A DNA stretch of 64,000 bases from Candidatus Dechloromonas phosphoritropha (GTDB taxonomy: Bacteria > Pseudomonadota > Gammaproteobacteria > Burkholderiales > Rhodocyclaceae), in assembly GCA_016722705.1 (NCBI GenBank), contig JADKGN010000004.1, positions 248,001 through 312,000 on the forward strand. The letters run 5' to 3'. This document shows, piece after piece, positions 1-8,257 of this stretch. Within the stretch, counting starts at the first letter, position 1. Every line of letters starts with the position of its first letter. A model generated the notes under the pieces. The model was not told the origin of the DNA. It made no database searches and saw only the letters and a list, made by a program, of their open reading frames with translations. Made by a program: the position numbers and the translations under genes.

Positions 1-1523
1 CGATCACCACCTTCACCGCCTCGCCCGACTTTTCATCGGGCACACCCACCACGCCACATTCAAGAACGCCCGGGTGCGCCGCGACGACGCTTTCAATCTC
101 GTTGGGATAAACATTGAAACCCGAGACCAGAATCATGTCCTTCTTGCGGTCGGTGATGGTCACCCGACCCTTGTCGTCGAGATGCCCGACGTCGCCGGTT
201 TTCAACCAGCCATCGTGAAGCACGTTGGCGCTTTCGGCGGGATTCTTCCAGTAACCTTTCATGACCTGCGGCCCGCGCACGCAGATCTCGCCGGTGTGTT
301 TCTCGATATTGCCCTCACCGGTCCACGCCGGCAGTTCGTTGAAATCGCCGTCGCGGATCGAGACCACGGTCGACGGAATCGGAAAACCAACGGTGCCATC
401 CCACGCCGTGCCCGGCAGCATGCAGCAGACAATCGGCGAGGCTTCCGTGAGGCCAAAACCTTCGGTGAGATAGCTTCCCGTCACCTTTTGCCAGCGTTCG
501 GCCACGGGCTTCTGGATGGCGGCGCCACCGCCAGTCACGAATTTCAGTGCCGAGAAATCCAGTTGGTCGAAGCCCGGGGTGTTCAACAGGCCATTGAACA
601 GCGTGTTGACGCCCGTCAACGCGGTGAAATTCCAGCCCCCCAATTCCTTGACGAAGGCCGGCAGATCGCGCGGATTGGTGATCAGCACCGTATGGCTGCC
701 CCATTTCATGAACACCAGCGTCCCGATAAGACAGTAGATGTGGTACATCGGCAGCGGCGCAATGAGGATTTCGTTACCTTCCGTTATGGTCCCCGAGAAC
801 CACGCGCCAAGCTGTTCTATGTTGGCCAGGATGTTCCGGTGGGTGAGCATCGCGCCCTTGGCGACCCCGGTCGTGCCGCCGGTGTACTGCAGGAAGGCGA
901 TGTCTTCGACCGTCGTGCCCACCGGTTTGAAGCGCGCCGCGCTGCCGCGCTCGAGAGCGGTACGCAGCGTGATGGCGCCGTCGATATTCCATTCCGGCAC
1001 CATCTTCCTGACGTGCTTGATCACGAAATTGACCAGCCAGCGCTTCGGGACCGGCAGCAGATCGCCGACCTGCGTGGTGATGACATGCTCGATCGAAGTC
1101 TTACCCAACACCTGCTGCAGGGTCTGCGCGAAATTATCGACGATGACGATGATACGAGCGCCGGAGTCCTTCAACTGGTGCTCCAGTTCGTGCGGCGTGT
1201 ATAGCGGATTGACGTTGACCACGGTCATCCCGGCGCGCAGGATGCCGACGAGCACCACCGGGTATTGCAATAGATTGGGGGACATGATTGCCACGCGCTC
1301 GCCCTTGACCATCCCCGGCAGTCCCTGCAGAAAGGCCGCAAAGGCACGCGACTGCCGCTCCAGTTCGGCATAGCTCATCGAGCAGCCGAGATTGTGAAAG
1401 GCCGGCTTGTTACCAAATTTGGCAAACGTCTTGTCGAGCAGGTCGAGGATCGATGTGTACTGGTCCGGATCAATCTCGGCCGGCGTACCCTGAGGGTAGT
1501 TCTTGAGCCAGATCCTGTTCATG
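1..1523 (-). CDS. fadD: Long-chain-fatty-acid--CoA ligase, C-terminus beyond window
   Basis: This enzyme activates free fatty acids to acyl-CoA through an acyl-adenylate, feeding beta-oxidation or lipid synthesis at the inner membrane. The minus-strand frame starts at ATG 1523 (protein begins MNRIWLKNYPQG, typical of FadD) and stays open to base 1. It therefore shows about 507 of the usual 555-560 residues, and the last 50 or so are outside the window. The AMP-binding P-loop YTGGTTGVAKGAML lies near residue 212. The visible end reads GVVGVPDEKSGEAVKVV, the usual C-terminal subdomain. The FmdE-like gene lies 72 bases upstream on the same strand and may be co-transcribed. Confidence 0.93.
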
Positions 1524-1595
1524 ACGCTCCCCATGCGTGTCATTTACCCAACTGTCTGCTGGAACTTAATCCTGATCGATTCTCAGCGGCTCCAG

Positions 1596-2216
1596 TCAGG
1601 ACGGATTACCGGACATTCTCAAGCGGACAAGTTCCGGATCGTCGCCGCGGTCGATCAGGATACGTCTGACGCGTTCCTGCCAGACTTCGCCGAACAGGCG
1701 TCTTGCCGAAACGTCAGCCGTGCCGCTCACGACAGAAGCGAGCAAGCCGCCGAGGCGAGGGTCAGCGGGAACGCTTTCGAGGTGTAATTCGCAGTCGACC
1801 GCAACATTCGTGTCCCGACGCATAAAGGACATGCCGCTGCTGCCGGCGACGCCGAATTGCAGCAGATTACGCCGGCTGTAGCGGCCGCCCAGCCCCTTGA
1901 AGCCGCCTTCGCCGGCAGCGCCGGTGAGCAGCCCGGCGACGCTGGCGATGACACCGGCCACGCCACTATCGATGTTTTCACGGAGCGCCACCGCAATATT
2001 TCCGCGCTCGGGAATTTCATCGCCGTAAAGCGCACGCAACGCACGTACCGTCATCAGCCAGGCGCCGGCGACGGTCGGGCAGGAATGGCCGGCGAGCCTG
2101 ACGGCGTCGGCAAAGTGATATTCGATCAGTCCACCTTCGGCAGCGCCGAGCAGATCGGCCAGCGGGTCGCGCAGCGTGATGGTGGGAACACGCGCAAAGA
2201 ATTCGGGAAAGGTCAT
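1596..2216 (-). CDS. FmdE-like domain protein
   Basis: This 206-aa soluble protein contains an early GHSCPTVAGAW segment (about residues 43-53). It resembles the His/Cys metal-binding start of FmdE-type domains, named after a subunit encoded with formylmethanofuran dehydrogenase. A small redox or metal-binding role is possible, but no reaction can be assigned from the sequence. The start at ATG 2216 is supported by a GGAG ribosome-binding site eight to nine bases upstream. It precedes fadD on the same strand. Family assignment is from motif recognition and is moderately secure; the function is not. Confidence 0.6.
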   Translation of the reverse strand: MTFPEFFARVPTITLRDPLADLLGAAEGGLIEYHFADAVRLAGHSCPTVAGAWLMTVRALRALYGDEIPERGNIAVALRENIDSGVAGVIASVAGLLTGAAGEGGFKGLGGRYSRRNLLQFGVAGSSGMSFMRRDTNVAVDCELHLESVPADPRLGGLLASVVSGTADVSARRLFGEVWQERVRRILIDRGDDPELVRLRMSGNPS

Positions 2217-2334
2217 CTCTATCTCCAGTTCCCGTCATTGTCCGCTACCGGCAGCGGCGTGGCATTGATCTTCGTCAGTTGCGCCGGTCGGCGCACCCCC
2301 CTACGCGCGATTCGCGCCAGCGGCTTCCATTCGG

Positions 2335-2892
2335 TCAATCTTCTGAATGATGACTTCTCACATTCAGTATCTGGGCAAGTTCGTTGACAATGAGTTGCCG
2401 ACCAAACAGCGCGGGCTGAACTGTCTCGAACACTTCGCACATCCGACGATACTTCGCAACAGAGGGGGTGTGGCTGTCGCATATCCGACCCTTGAATCGG
2501 GTAAAGCGATCCTGATGTTCGGCCAGGAACGTGGCGATGCTGCTGAATTCACCTTTTTCATTGCCGCCGAAGCCAGGAAAACCGGAATTGTTCCCAAATG
2601 GAGGAGCCAATTGCTTTAGCTGGGCTTTCTGGTCGCCGTCAAAGATCTCGTAAGCTTCCTCGACAACACTCTACATGCTCAGAATGTTGATAACATCGTT
2701 GAGTTCGGGAGGCTGAGCGTCCGAATTATCATAAATCCAGGAGTATTTCCATTCGATGCCCCACGTGTGGCCGCTGTAGATGGCTGATTGGACGATTTTC
2801 GGGTCCATTCATGATCCCCCGACTATGCCCAGCCTTTCTTAGACCTCGCCGAGCATGATCAGGATCAGCTTTTCGGAATTGTTGAGATGTAT
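2335..2892 (-). pseudogene. YfbU-family protein, decayed (three in-frame stops)
   Basis: One minus-strand frame from about 2892 to 2335 reads like a complete YfbU-family protein: NNSEKLILIMLGEV, then MDPKIVQSAIYSGHTWGIEW, then VVEEAYEIF, ending QLIVNELAQILNV. It is interrupted by TAA at 2839-2841, TGA at 2809-2811 and TAG at 2671-2673. The TAG falls where relatives, as I remember them, carry Trp after a Met, so a TGG-to-TAG change is likely. The TAA falls where a Tyr is usual. No ATG is visible at the ancestral N-terminus. The surviving open part (2335-2610) is only a C-terminal fragment. YfbU is a widespread domain of unclear function. Confidence 0.7.
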
Positions 2893-2902
2893 CGCCGATC
2901 CC

Positions 2903-3160
2903 CTACGCCGCGACGGTCAGGTTGAGGCTTTCACGCTCCAGACGGGTCATTTCCGCAGTAAGACCTACCCGCTGGCCAGCGGTCGTCATGCGAAGTCCCG
3001 CCCGCCATTCAAACCTGATGTCGGCGGACAGGACGCCGGAAGAATACAGCGCATAGGCCAACCTGCGCAGATCAGGTTGCTTGACGCGTCGTCCATCACC
3101 TAACGTTGCAAAAAAAATATTACCGACCAGCGAGACGGTTGCCTGGGTTGCCATGGTCAT
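2903..3160 (-). CDS. Small hypothetical protein (85 aa)
   Basis: I do not recognise this protein. It starts at ATG 3160, thirteen bases after the stop of the preceding small gene, with a strong GGAAGGA ribosome-binding site. A longer frame reaching to 3289 is open, but it would overlap the upstream gene. The protein begins MTMATQATVSLVGNIFF and is Arg-rich in the middle, with no signal peptide or transmembrane segment. The tight spacing suggests one transcript with the 64-aa gene. Both lie among pseudogenes, so they may be survivors of an old insertion. Confidence 0.45.
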   Translation of the reverse strand: MTMATQATVSLVGNIFFATLGDGRRVKQPDLRRLAYALYSSGVLSADIRFEWRAGLRMTTAGQRVGLTAEMTRLERESLNLTVAA

Positions 3161-3173
3161 TGTTCCTTCCCGA

Positions 3174-3368
3174 TCAGCTAACGCGCATGCCGGATTTTTC
3201 GAGGGCGGCACGGAATTCCGCAAAAGAAAGTTCACGCACCACCATTGCAGCCAGCGTGGCGCGCAGGTCAAAGCTGCCGGTGTTTTCATTACTGGAACGA
3301 GACCCGTTCGCGGCCGCTGGGTTCGGGCGCTGGCGCATCGGGGAATTCGGGTTCAGGCTGGGCGACAT
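3174..3368 (-). CDS. Small hypothetical protein (64 aa)
   Basis: This is a 64-aa product, not recognised. The first half is a Pro/Asn/Ser-rich, probably disordered stretch (MSPSLNPNSPMRQRPNPAAA). The second half, LRATLAAMVVRELSFAEFRA, looks like one amphipathic helix. ATG 3368 follows a GGAG site. It is followed after 13 bases by the 85-aa gene on the same strand, so the two are probably a small operon. A short disordered N-terminus plus a helix would fit an antitoxin or assembly partner, but nothing in the sequence shows this. Confidence 0.4.
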   Translation of the reverse strand: MSPSLNPNSPMRQRPNPAAANGSRSSNENTGSFDLRATLAAMVVRELSFAEFRAALEKSGMRVS

Positions 3369-3489
3369 GGCTTTTTCTCCATTCGTGTTTGTGTGTAGCC
3401 ATGATCCCCGAGCATGAAAAATCCGGCTGTGATTGAATTCACGGATTTGGTGAAATAGCCGGATCGATGCCTTCCACGACCTTCGGCAA

Positions 3490-4083
3490 TTAATTCGCCG
3501 CCTGCACATCGTGGGTACGCAGCCAACGCGGCACGATTAACGCCGCCAAGCCCGCCACCAAGACGGGGAGCAGGAGGAGCAGCGCCCGTCCGAGCAGGAA
3601 GCCGAGCAGGACCGCCACTCAGAAGAGCATCAGCAACAGGATGGGCCAGAGGCTGGAATGCCGGCAGCGGATCGGCGTACGGGTTTCAGGCGACTGGAGA
3701 AGGTTGTGAACGGATTCATCGCGTCCCGCGCCGGGCTCACCATGCGCGCGCAGGTTCAGGATTTCGGGTCCGCTACCGCACGTCGGCCACCAGGTGAATC
3801 CTGTGGGCCCGCCGCCCCATGGACGGCCTCATGCCACAGATTGAGGGAACCGGATCGCCGGGTCCTCGGTCGTCAGTTCCGCGAGCTTGGTCCGGGTGGC
3901 AATGGTACGGTCGCGGATGATGCTGACCGACAAATCGGAGGCGACGTTGAGGCGTGCCTGCTCTACCTGAAGTAGGTAATGGTCTGGGTCTCGACGCCGA
4001 CCCGGCGCATGCGGATCTTTAGCGAAGCCGCCGGCGGCTTCATCGTTGCCCGGAGTCCCGGGGCGTTGAGCGCAGCGAGACAC
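3490..4083 (-). pseudogene. Decayed membrane-anchored protein, two in-frame TGA stops
   Basis: One minus-strand frame runs from 4083 to TAA 3490-3492 with only two interruptions, TGA at 3829-3831 and TGA at 3619-3621. The segments on either side look like genuine coding sequence. They contain a charged region (VEQARLNVASDLSVSIIRD), a Gly/Trp-rich stretch after the first stop (GRPWGGGPTGFTWWPTCG), and two hydrophobic C-terminal segments split by the second TGA. The N-terminal portion may also be frameshifted, because around 3980-4040 another minus frame reads well (LKIRMRRVGVETQTITY). I cannot name the family. Confidence 0.4.
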
Positions 4084-4261
4084 GCTTCGGACGACTCGCG
4101 TTACTTAGGTATTGGGCGGCAATTCCGCTACGGACGGCAAGCGCAGATCCTCCACGCTTGCGCCAAAAGAGATCGGAAATTGGCGCAACTCCGTTCTTTC
4201 GATCTCTGGAACGAACCACCGGAAACAAGCCCTGAAAAACAGAGGCTTGATTATTATTTTC

Positions 4262-4309
4262 TGGTCGGAGTGAGAGGATTCGAACCTCCGGCCCCTGCGT
4301 CCCGAACGC
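4262..4309 (-). repeat. Distal attachment site: partial tRNA-Pro 3' end
   Basis: This 48-nt segment matches 14405-14452 (CCA end, acceptor, T-arm and anticodon stem of tRNA-Pro) with four mismatches. The last 18 bases, ending CCCGAACGC, are identical. The sequence then diverges, so no full tRNA can form. It is the displaced 3' end expected after site-specific integration. The mismatches lie towards the CCA side, so the crossover probably took place in the identical anticodon-proximal part. Confidence 0.85.
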
Positions 4310-4418
4310 TCAATTGCACTAATCGTAAAAAAACGCGAGAAATCATAGTTTTTTAAAATCAGATACTTAGCGCACTTTGTCAAGCAAACAAAAAAACCCA
4401 GTCGTTTAGCGAAAAACT

Positions 4419-4443
4419 CGCTACGACAATTTTACGACAAATT
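4419..4443 (+). repeat. Left copy of 25-nt terminal repeat
   Basis: This is identical over 25 nt to 14301-14325 and begins CGCTACGACAATTTTACGAC. Internally it holds two tandem ACGACAA units, 11 nt apart. Its position inside each island end suggests an arm-type integrase-binding site. Confidence 0.7.
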
Positions 4444-4470
4444 TTTTCATGTCTGGCCGTATAAAGTGAA

Positions 4471-4497
4471 AAAAAGCCCGAGATTTCGGGTTTTTTT
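4471..4497 (-). terminator. Rho-independent terminator (bidirectional)
   Basis: A CCCGA/TCGGG stem with a short GATT loop is bracketed by a run of A on one side and seven T on the other, so it can act in either direction. It lies about 100 bases beyond the stop of the minus-strand gene at 4598-5365 and closes the left end of the island. Confidence 0.75.
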
Positions 4498-4597
4498 AAT
4501 GGTCTGATTTTACGAAAATTTCTTTCGATGTGACCACTGCGTTACGACACACGCAGTTATCCCAACACGATGCCATGATTGGCAACTGCTTCATTGC

Positions 4598-5365
4598 TCA
4601 AAAGTCATCTTCCCACGCCGGAGTCATTGCAAACTCAACATCTTCCTTGACGCAGACATCTTTGACTTTTGATAGCTCGTCATCGACAACGACGCTTTCG
4701 ACTTCGCCCGCATTGATGCGATCATTAATGCGGTCAATGATTTCTTGTACCAGCTTGGCAACTTCGGCCTTGCGCCGTTTCTGAGCGGCTTCAATCTGTT
4801 TCTTTGCACCATCCCATAGCTCACGTGCGCGATTGTGGTCGCCGGTAATAACAATCTCAGGATTTAACACGAACCAGGCAGGTCTCTTTGTATCACCCTC
4901 ATATTCACGCACAAGCTCAGGAAGCTTGTGCCCATCTTCATTCAAGACGATGGGGGACTTAAGACGCTTAATTGCTGATGAGACTTGTCCCTTATTCAGC
5001 TTCGTCGCCTTGACGATTTCAGCTTGTTTGACATGCGCTAGTCCGGTCAAAACTGATAGCTTTCCTTTCATTACTTGAAAGACAAGCATGTCTGAATAAT
5101 TCCTCGTGAACAAAATGCGGTCAATAAGAAGTTGTTGGTCGATGTTTTCAACGAAATAATCGTTGTCGACCGGCACCTCTACAGCCTTCCCTTTTATTTT
5201 CATCCATTTTGTCAACATTTGTCCCACTTCATCAAATTTCCTGAAGTGAATTTTGTCTGAAATATTTTTCCAAAATTTTTGCATTATGCCTGTTTCAGCG
5301 TCTATTTCTTCTTTAATGTATCCAGGCATCTGCATCGATTTTTCATTTGATTTTGTTGTATTCAT
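4598..5365 (-). CDS. Putative winged-helix DNA-binding protein
   Basis: This is a 255-aa protein, not firmly recognised. The start at ATG 5365 (MNTTKSNEKSMQMPGYIKEE) is chosen for the GGAG site seven bases upstream; an upstream extension to 5422 lacks one. A central segment, AEIVKATKLNKGQVSSAIKR, reads as a helix-turn-helix recognition unit. It is followed by a KLPELVREYEG...WFVLNPEIV stretch that could be the wing. The C-terminal third is a highly charged helical region (KKQIEAAQKRRKAEVAKLVQ) with an acidic tail. Plasmid-type replication or mobile-element regulators have a similar shape. It faces divergently from the 5958 gene across an AT-rich region. Confidence 0.55.
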   Translation of the reverse strand: MNTTKSNEKSMQMPGYIKEEIDAETGIMQKFWKNISDKIHFRKFDEVGQMLTKWMKIKGKAVEVPVDNDYFVENIDQQLLIDRILFTRNYSDMLVFQVMKGKLSVLTGLAHVKQAEIVKATKLNKGQVSSAIKRLKSPIVLNEDGHKLPELVREYEGDTKRPAWFVLNPEIVITGDHNRARELWDGAKKQIEAAQKRRKAEVAKLVQEIIDRINDRINAGEVESVVVDDELSKVKDVCVKEDVEFAMTPAWEDDF

Positions 5366-5465
5366 CACACGACTCCGAATGTAAGAAAATTGCTTCAATA
5401 TACTGCGCACCATAAAAGCCAATCACAAAGCAGCTAATATGTTTTTCACATTAAGTGAATCATGT

Positions 5466-5483
5466 CTTGATATTTAAATCAAG
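5466..5483. promoter_or_regulatory. Inverted repeat, possible operator
   Basis: CTTGAT and ATCAAG form a perfect 6-bp inverted repeat around an ATTTAA centre, in the AT-rich divergent region 100 bases upstream of the minus-strand winged-helix gene. Size and symmetry suit a dimeric repressor, possibly that gene's own product. This is inference from symmetry alone. Confidence 0.35.
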
Positions 5484-5507
5484 CAAAAACAACCCGATTA
5501 TTAGAAA

Positions 5508-5529
5508 ATAGTTTTTTCCAAAAAACTAT
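5508..5529. repeat. Near-perfect 22-nt palindrome
   Basis: ATAGTTTTTT and AAAAAACTAT are separated by only two bases, giving a 10-bp arm palindrome in the divergent intergenic region. The tiny loop makes a conventional terminator less likely than a protein-binding site or a cruciform. The rest of 5366-5957 is AT-rich, with one weak open frame (5564-5884) that I do not accept as a gene. Confidence 0.4.
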
Positions 5530-5957
5530 CTCAATGGCATTGCTACCTATATAGCGCACGCCCGTGCACGTAGGCACACGCGTTCCTATTAAACTCTTTG
5601 TCTTTGGGTTTTTAATATTATTATCTGTATCCTATCAAAAACCACTCCAAAAAAACAAAACAAGAAAAACAACTCCAGAAACAAAATTTCACTTAAACCA
5701 TTCCAGACATATACCCATACCAAACTCAACCATCGATACAAACCGCCTAGAATCAATTATTTACAAAATCCGAACGCTACATCCAGCTTTCAAATACACC
5801 CATCTAGAATCAAGAAATAATGGCCTTAGTTTGAATATTATTCCGCCCATCATCGATACGGCGCAGAATATCAAAATAATATAAATCCTGTTATTTGATT
5901 GACAGAACTCAATGAATTTGCAATTAATATAAATATAGCAACTTCACGGAGATCAAT

Positions 5958-6602
5958 ATGGATTTAATCAACAAATCAATTAAGGCCGTCACAGACTTTA
6001 TCAATTCATCAATATTTTCCTTATCCAAACCGGCAGCAATAGAACAACCCAAATCTTTCCCAAACATGTCCGACGAGGCTTTCGATTTGATGAAATCAAT
6101 CGAAGCCCACGTACTGTCGTGCGGCCAAAAATTCTCAATCGAGCCTGCGGGCTTTAATTCATGTCGAGCAATATTTGTTGCCGAATCAACTGATACCGCA
6201 TTTTTTTGGAGAATAGAAAGTGACTTCACACCGCGCTTTTATTTCTTGAAAAAATCAAAAATAAAGCGATGTTTCCATGCAAAACAGTACATGGAACTGT
6301 ACTTAGAAAAATTTGATGCGTTGCCGCCTGATCCTGAACTAGAAATCGGCCAAGACTGGGAGTTTGAGCCACATGCTGGAGGGCATTGGCTCACCTGTCT
6401 AACGCCCCGGATCGCAGGCAATATCGAATACAGCGAGCTTCTTGAAAAATTTCAAAAACTCTATTCGCTTCGTCCACAAAGCTCGTCAAAAGCCAAATCA
6501 GGGAAAGGCGGGAAAAGCGATGGTGAAGGCTCCAGTGGCTTTGCGGGGCTTGAGTTGAAGCCCTCTGCATCAACAGGAGGTAGCCATGATTTCAACAGAT
6601 AG
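5958..6602 (+). CDS. Hypothetical protein coupled to tyrosine recombinase
   Basis: This is a 214-aa soluble protein, not recognised. ATG 5958 follows a GGAG site. The body (about residues 40-165) is mixed alpha/beta with several Phe/Trp/Cys residues. The C-terminus is a Ser/Lys/Gly-rich tail (KSGKGGKSDGEGSSG) that looks disordered. Its last 17 bases overlap the start of the recombinase gene at 6586, so the two are translationally coupled and probably act together. A recombination accessory or directionality role is a guess from position only. Confidence 0.6.
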   Translation: MDLINKSIKAVTDFINSSIFSLSKPAAIEQPKSFPNMSDEAFDLMKSIEAHVLSCGQKFSIEPAGFNSCRAIFVAESTDTAFFWRIESDFTPRFYFLKKSKIKRCFHAKQYMELYLEKFDALPPDPELEIGQDWEFEPHAGGHWLTCLTPRIAGNIEYSELLEKFQKLYSLRPQSSSKAKSGKGGKSDGEGSSGFAGLELKPSASTGGSHDFNR

Positions 6603-7632
6603 GAGCGAAGAATTTTTGTTGGTTGCAGAACTGCGCAAGTCTGTTTCAAATGTTGCCAAGGGCATCCAACCTTCAACTATTGTTGAGTATGAAAAAATTT
6701 ACGCTCGCATGTTGCGCGACAATCAAACCCCTGCTGATGCAACAAGTCGTTCCGGCTATTTTTTGCGCCGAGCGGCTTTAATGTACGTTTGTGCCAATCA
6801 AGCACGCAATGCCCTTCGTGACCGTGACAAATCAGTTTTTGGCTCTGACGAATGGCAATCTGCCTTGCTCGAAATCGAGCGCATTTCATCAATATTCCGC
6901 TCTTACCCTCCTGATTCCGAGCGGCAAAATCACGTGGTCGGCAGCACTGGTCGCTGCTGGAATGATGTTCGGCAAGAAAAAGAATCAGCGGGGTGGAAAG
7001 CCGAATCAAAATCAAAACGCGCTGGACTGAGTGCGCTTCTTAAGCGCCCAGACTGGTCAAACTGTTTATTCAATGCAATCACACCGAAATACCGTGCTGC
7101 TTACACTATTTCATTTTTAACGGGCGCACGACCAGCAGAAATTGAAAATGGCGTTTCAGTCAAACAGTGCGAAAACGGCTTGGAAATAACGATCAAAGGC
7201 GCAAAAATCGGTAAGCAAAGAGGACAACCGGAACGCGTCATTCTTGTCTCTCTCGACAGCAAATCGGCTCAATATCTCGCCGCGCTAACTGAAGGTGGCA
7301 AGGTCACTATACAAAACAATGCCAAACGATTTTGTGATGCTGTTCGCAAAGCGGGAAAGAAAGCTTTTCCGCGCATGCGCTCGACCATCTCGCCGTACTC
7401 GCTGCGTCATGCCGTTGCATCGTCTTTGAAAGCCAGCGGCATTGATGCCGAAGGAATCGCGCAAGTACTCGGGCATCGTGCGAGCAGGTCGCAGCAGGTG
7501 TATGGCATGTGCTCCCAGCGCAGCAACAACGCCACCGCAATTCTCGGCGTTCGTGCCAGCATGCCAGTTCGAGACACTTCGCGTTCTCCAACTGGCATTA
7601 GTGGCTCGACACCAAAACCAAGGTTCGGCTAA
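6586..7632 (+). CDS. Tyrosine recombinase/integrase (second in island)
   Basis: This is a 348-aa site-specific recombinase. The catalytic domain in the C-terminal half shows the first Arg in TGARPAEIE, the box II region YSLRHAVASSLKASG (Tyr replacing the more usual first His), and LGHRASRSQQVYG carrying the second His and the nucleophilic Tyr. ATG 6586 has a near-ideal AGGAGGT site inside the end of the preceding gene. It lies far from the tRNA, points the opposite way to the 13111 integrase and differs from it in sequence. It may mobilise a nested element, or be a fossil of an earlier insertion. Confidence 0.85.
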   Translation: MISTDRSEEFLLVAELRKSVSNVAKGIQPSTIVEYEKIYARMLRDNQTPADATSRSGYFLRRAALMYVCANQARNALRDRDKSVFGSDEWQSALLEIERISSIFRSYPPDSERQNHVVGSTGRCWNDVRQEKESAGWKAESKSKRAGLSALLKRPDWSNCLFNAITPKYRAAYTISFLTGARPAEIENGVSVKQCENGLEITIKGAKIGKQRGQPERVILVSLDSKSAQYLAALTEGGKVTIQNNAKRFCDAVRKAGKKAFPRMRSTISPYSLRHAVASSLKASGIDAEGIAQVLGHRASRSQQVYGMCSQRSNNATAILGVRASMPVRDTSRSPTGISGSTPKPRFG

Positions 7633-7739
7633 AGCCGAACACGTTCGCACAAATCCTCATCGGATTTCAACGAACGCAAAAGCACGGTTTTCGCTACGCG
7701 AATCAGAACAAGCCCCTTCGGGACTTGATCTGACCACCG

Positions 7740-7790
7740 CCATCTTCTTCCTATTTTTTGGCGTCAAATGCCGCCATCGGAAGAAGATGG
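7740..7790. repeat. Long stem-loop (12-bp perfect arms)
   Basis: CCATCTTCTTCC (7740-7751) pairs perfectly with GGAAGAAGATGG (7779-7790). The 27-nt loop itself contains a short TGGCG/CGCCA pairing, and AAAAAC follows. It lies between the convergent recombinase and the 7817-8257 gene. A bidirectional terminator is the simplest reading; a structured RNA or integron-like folded site is also possible. Confidence 0.5.
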
Positions 7791-7816
7791 AAAAACACAA
7801 TAGCATTAAGATTGAA

Positions 7817-8257
7817 TTAACTGATTTTTAGACAATCGACAAACAACGTAACTTCGTCGAGTCTATAGTCACGCGGACCACCGCGCACCACTTCCTTATA
7901 GTCAGCATCGGGTACGATGCAAACTGGGAAAGGAAGACCAAAGCGCGGGTCATTTTTTGCCAGTTCGTTGTCAGAAAAATTGAGACTGGTTCGCTTGAGC
8001 TTGGCGCTAAGTTGGACAACTAATTCGCCCGCAGGCTCATCAACGCAAACATATTCACCGTTTTCGATGACGAACAAGTGAACGTCCTTACGGTGATATT
8101 GCCCCCCAAGTCCGCCAAAAACCTCATAACCATGCGGGGTTTTTTCTTTCAAAGTGACCGGAAATGGCAATTTTTGGCCCTTTTGAAGAGCATATTCATT
8201 TTGCCAAAAGTACTTGCTGCTAATACGGATTTTTGCGAATAGTTGTTTATTCGTCAT
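7817..8257 (-). CDS. Hypothetical protein (146 aa)
   Basis: I do not recognise this protein. ATG 8257 is chosen over 8293 because a GAGG site sits seven bases before it. The product (MTNKQLFAKIRISSKYFWQN) is soluble, with alternating aromatic and charged residues that suggest a mostly beta-strand fold. It has no signal peptide or membrane segment. It is a single gene, convergent with the recombinase and separated by 340 bases from a decayed MmeI-like fragment. Low GC matches the rest of the island. Confidence 0.55.
   Translation of the reverse strand: MTNKQLFAKIRISSKYFWQNEYALQKGQKLPFPVTLKEKTPHGYEVFGGLGGQYHRKDVHLFVIENGEYVCVDEPAGELVVQLSAKLKRTSLNFSDNELAKNDPRFGLPFPVCIVPDADYKEVVRGGPRDYRLDEVTLFVDCLKIS

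Noticed and set aside
2335..4083. Alternative genetic code or stop-codon readthrough explaining the interrupted frames
   Set aside because: All three stop codons are used normally to end intact genes across the window, and no selenocysteine-type element is visible.
5564..5884. Plus-strand 106-codon open frame in the AT-rich island region
   Set aside because: No ribosome site, Lys/Asn/Ile-heavy composition typical of random AT-rich sequence, and no recognisable feature beyond one short hydrophobic stretch.
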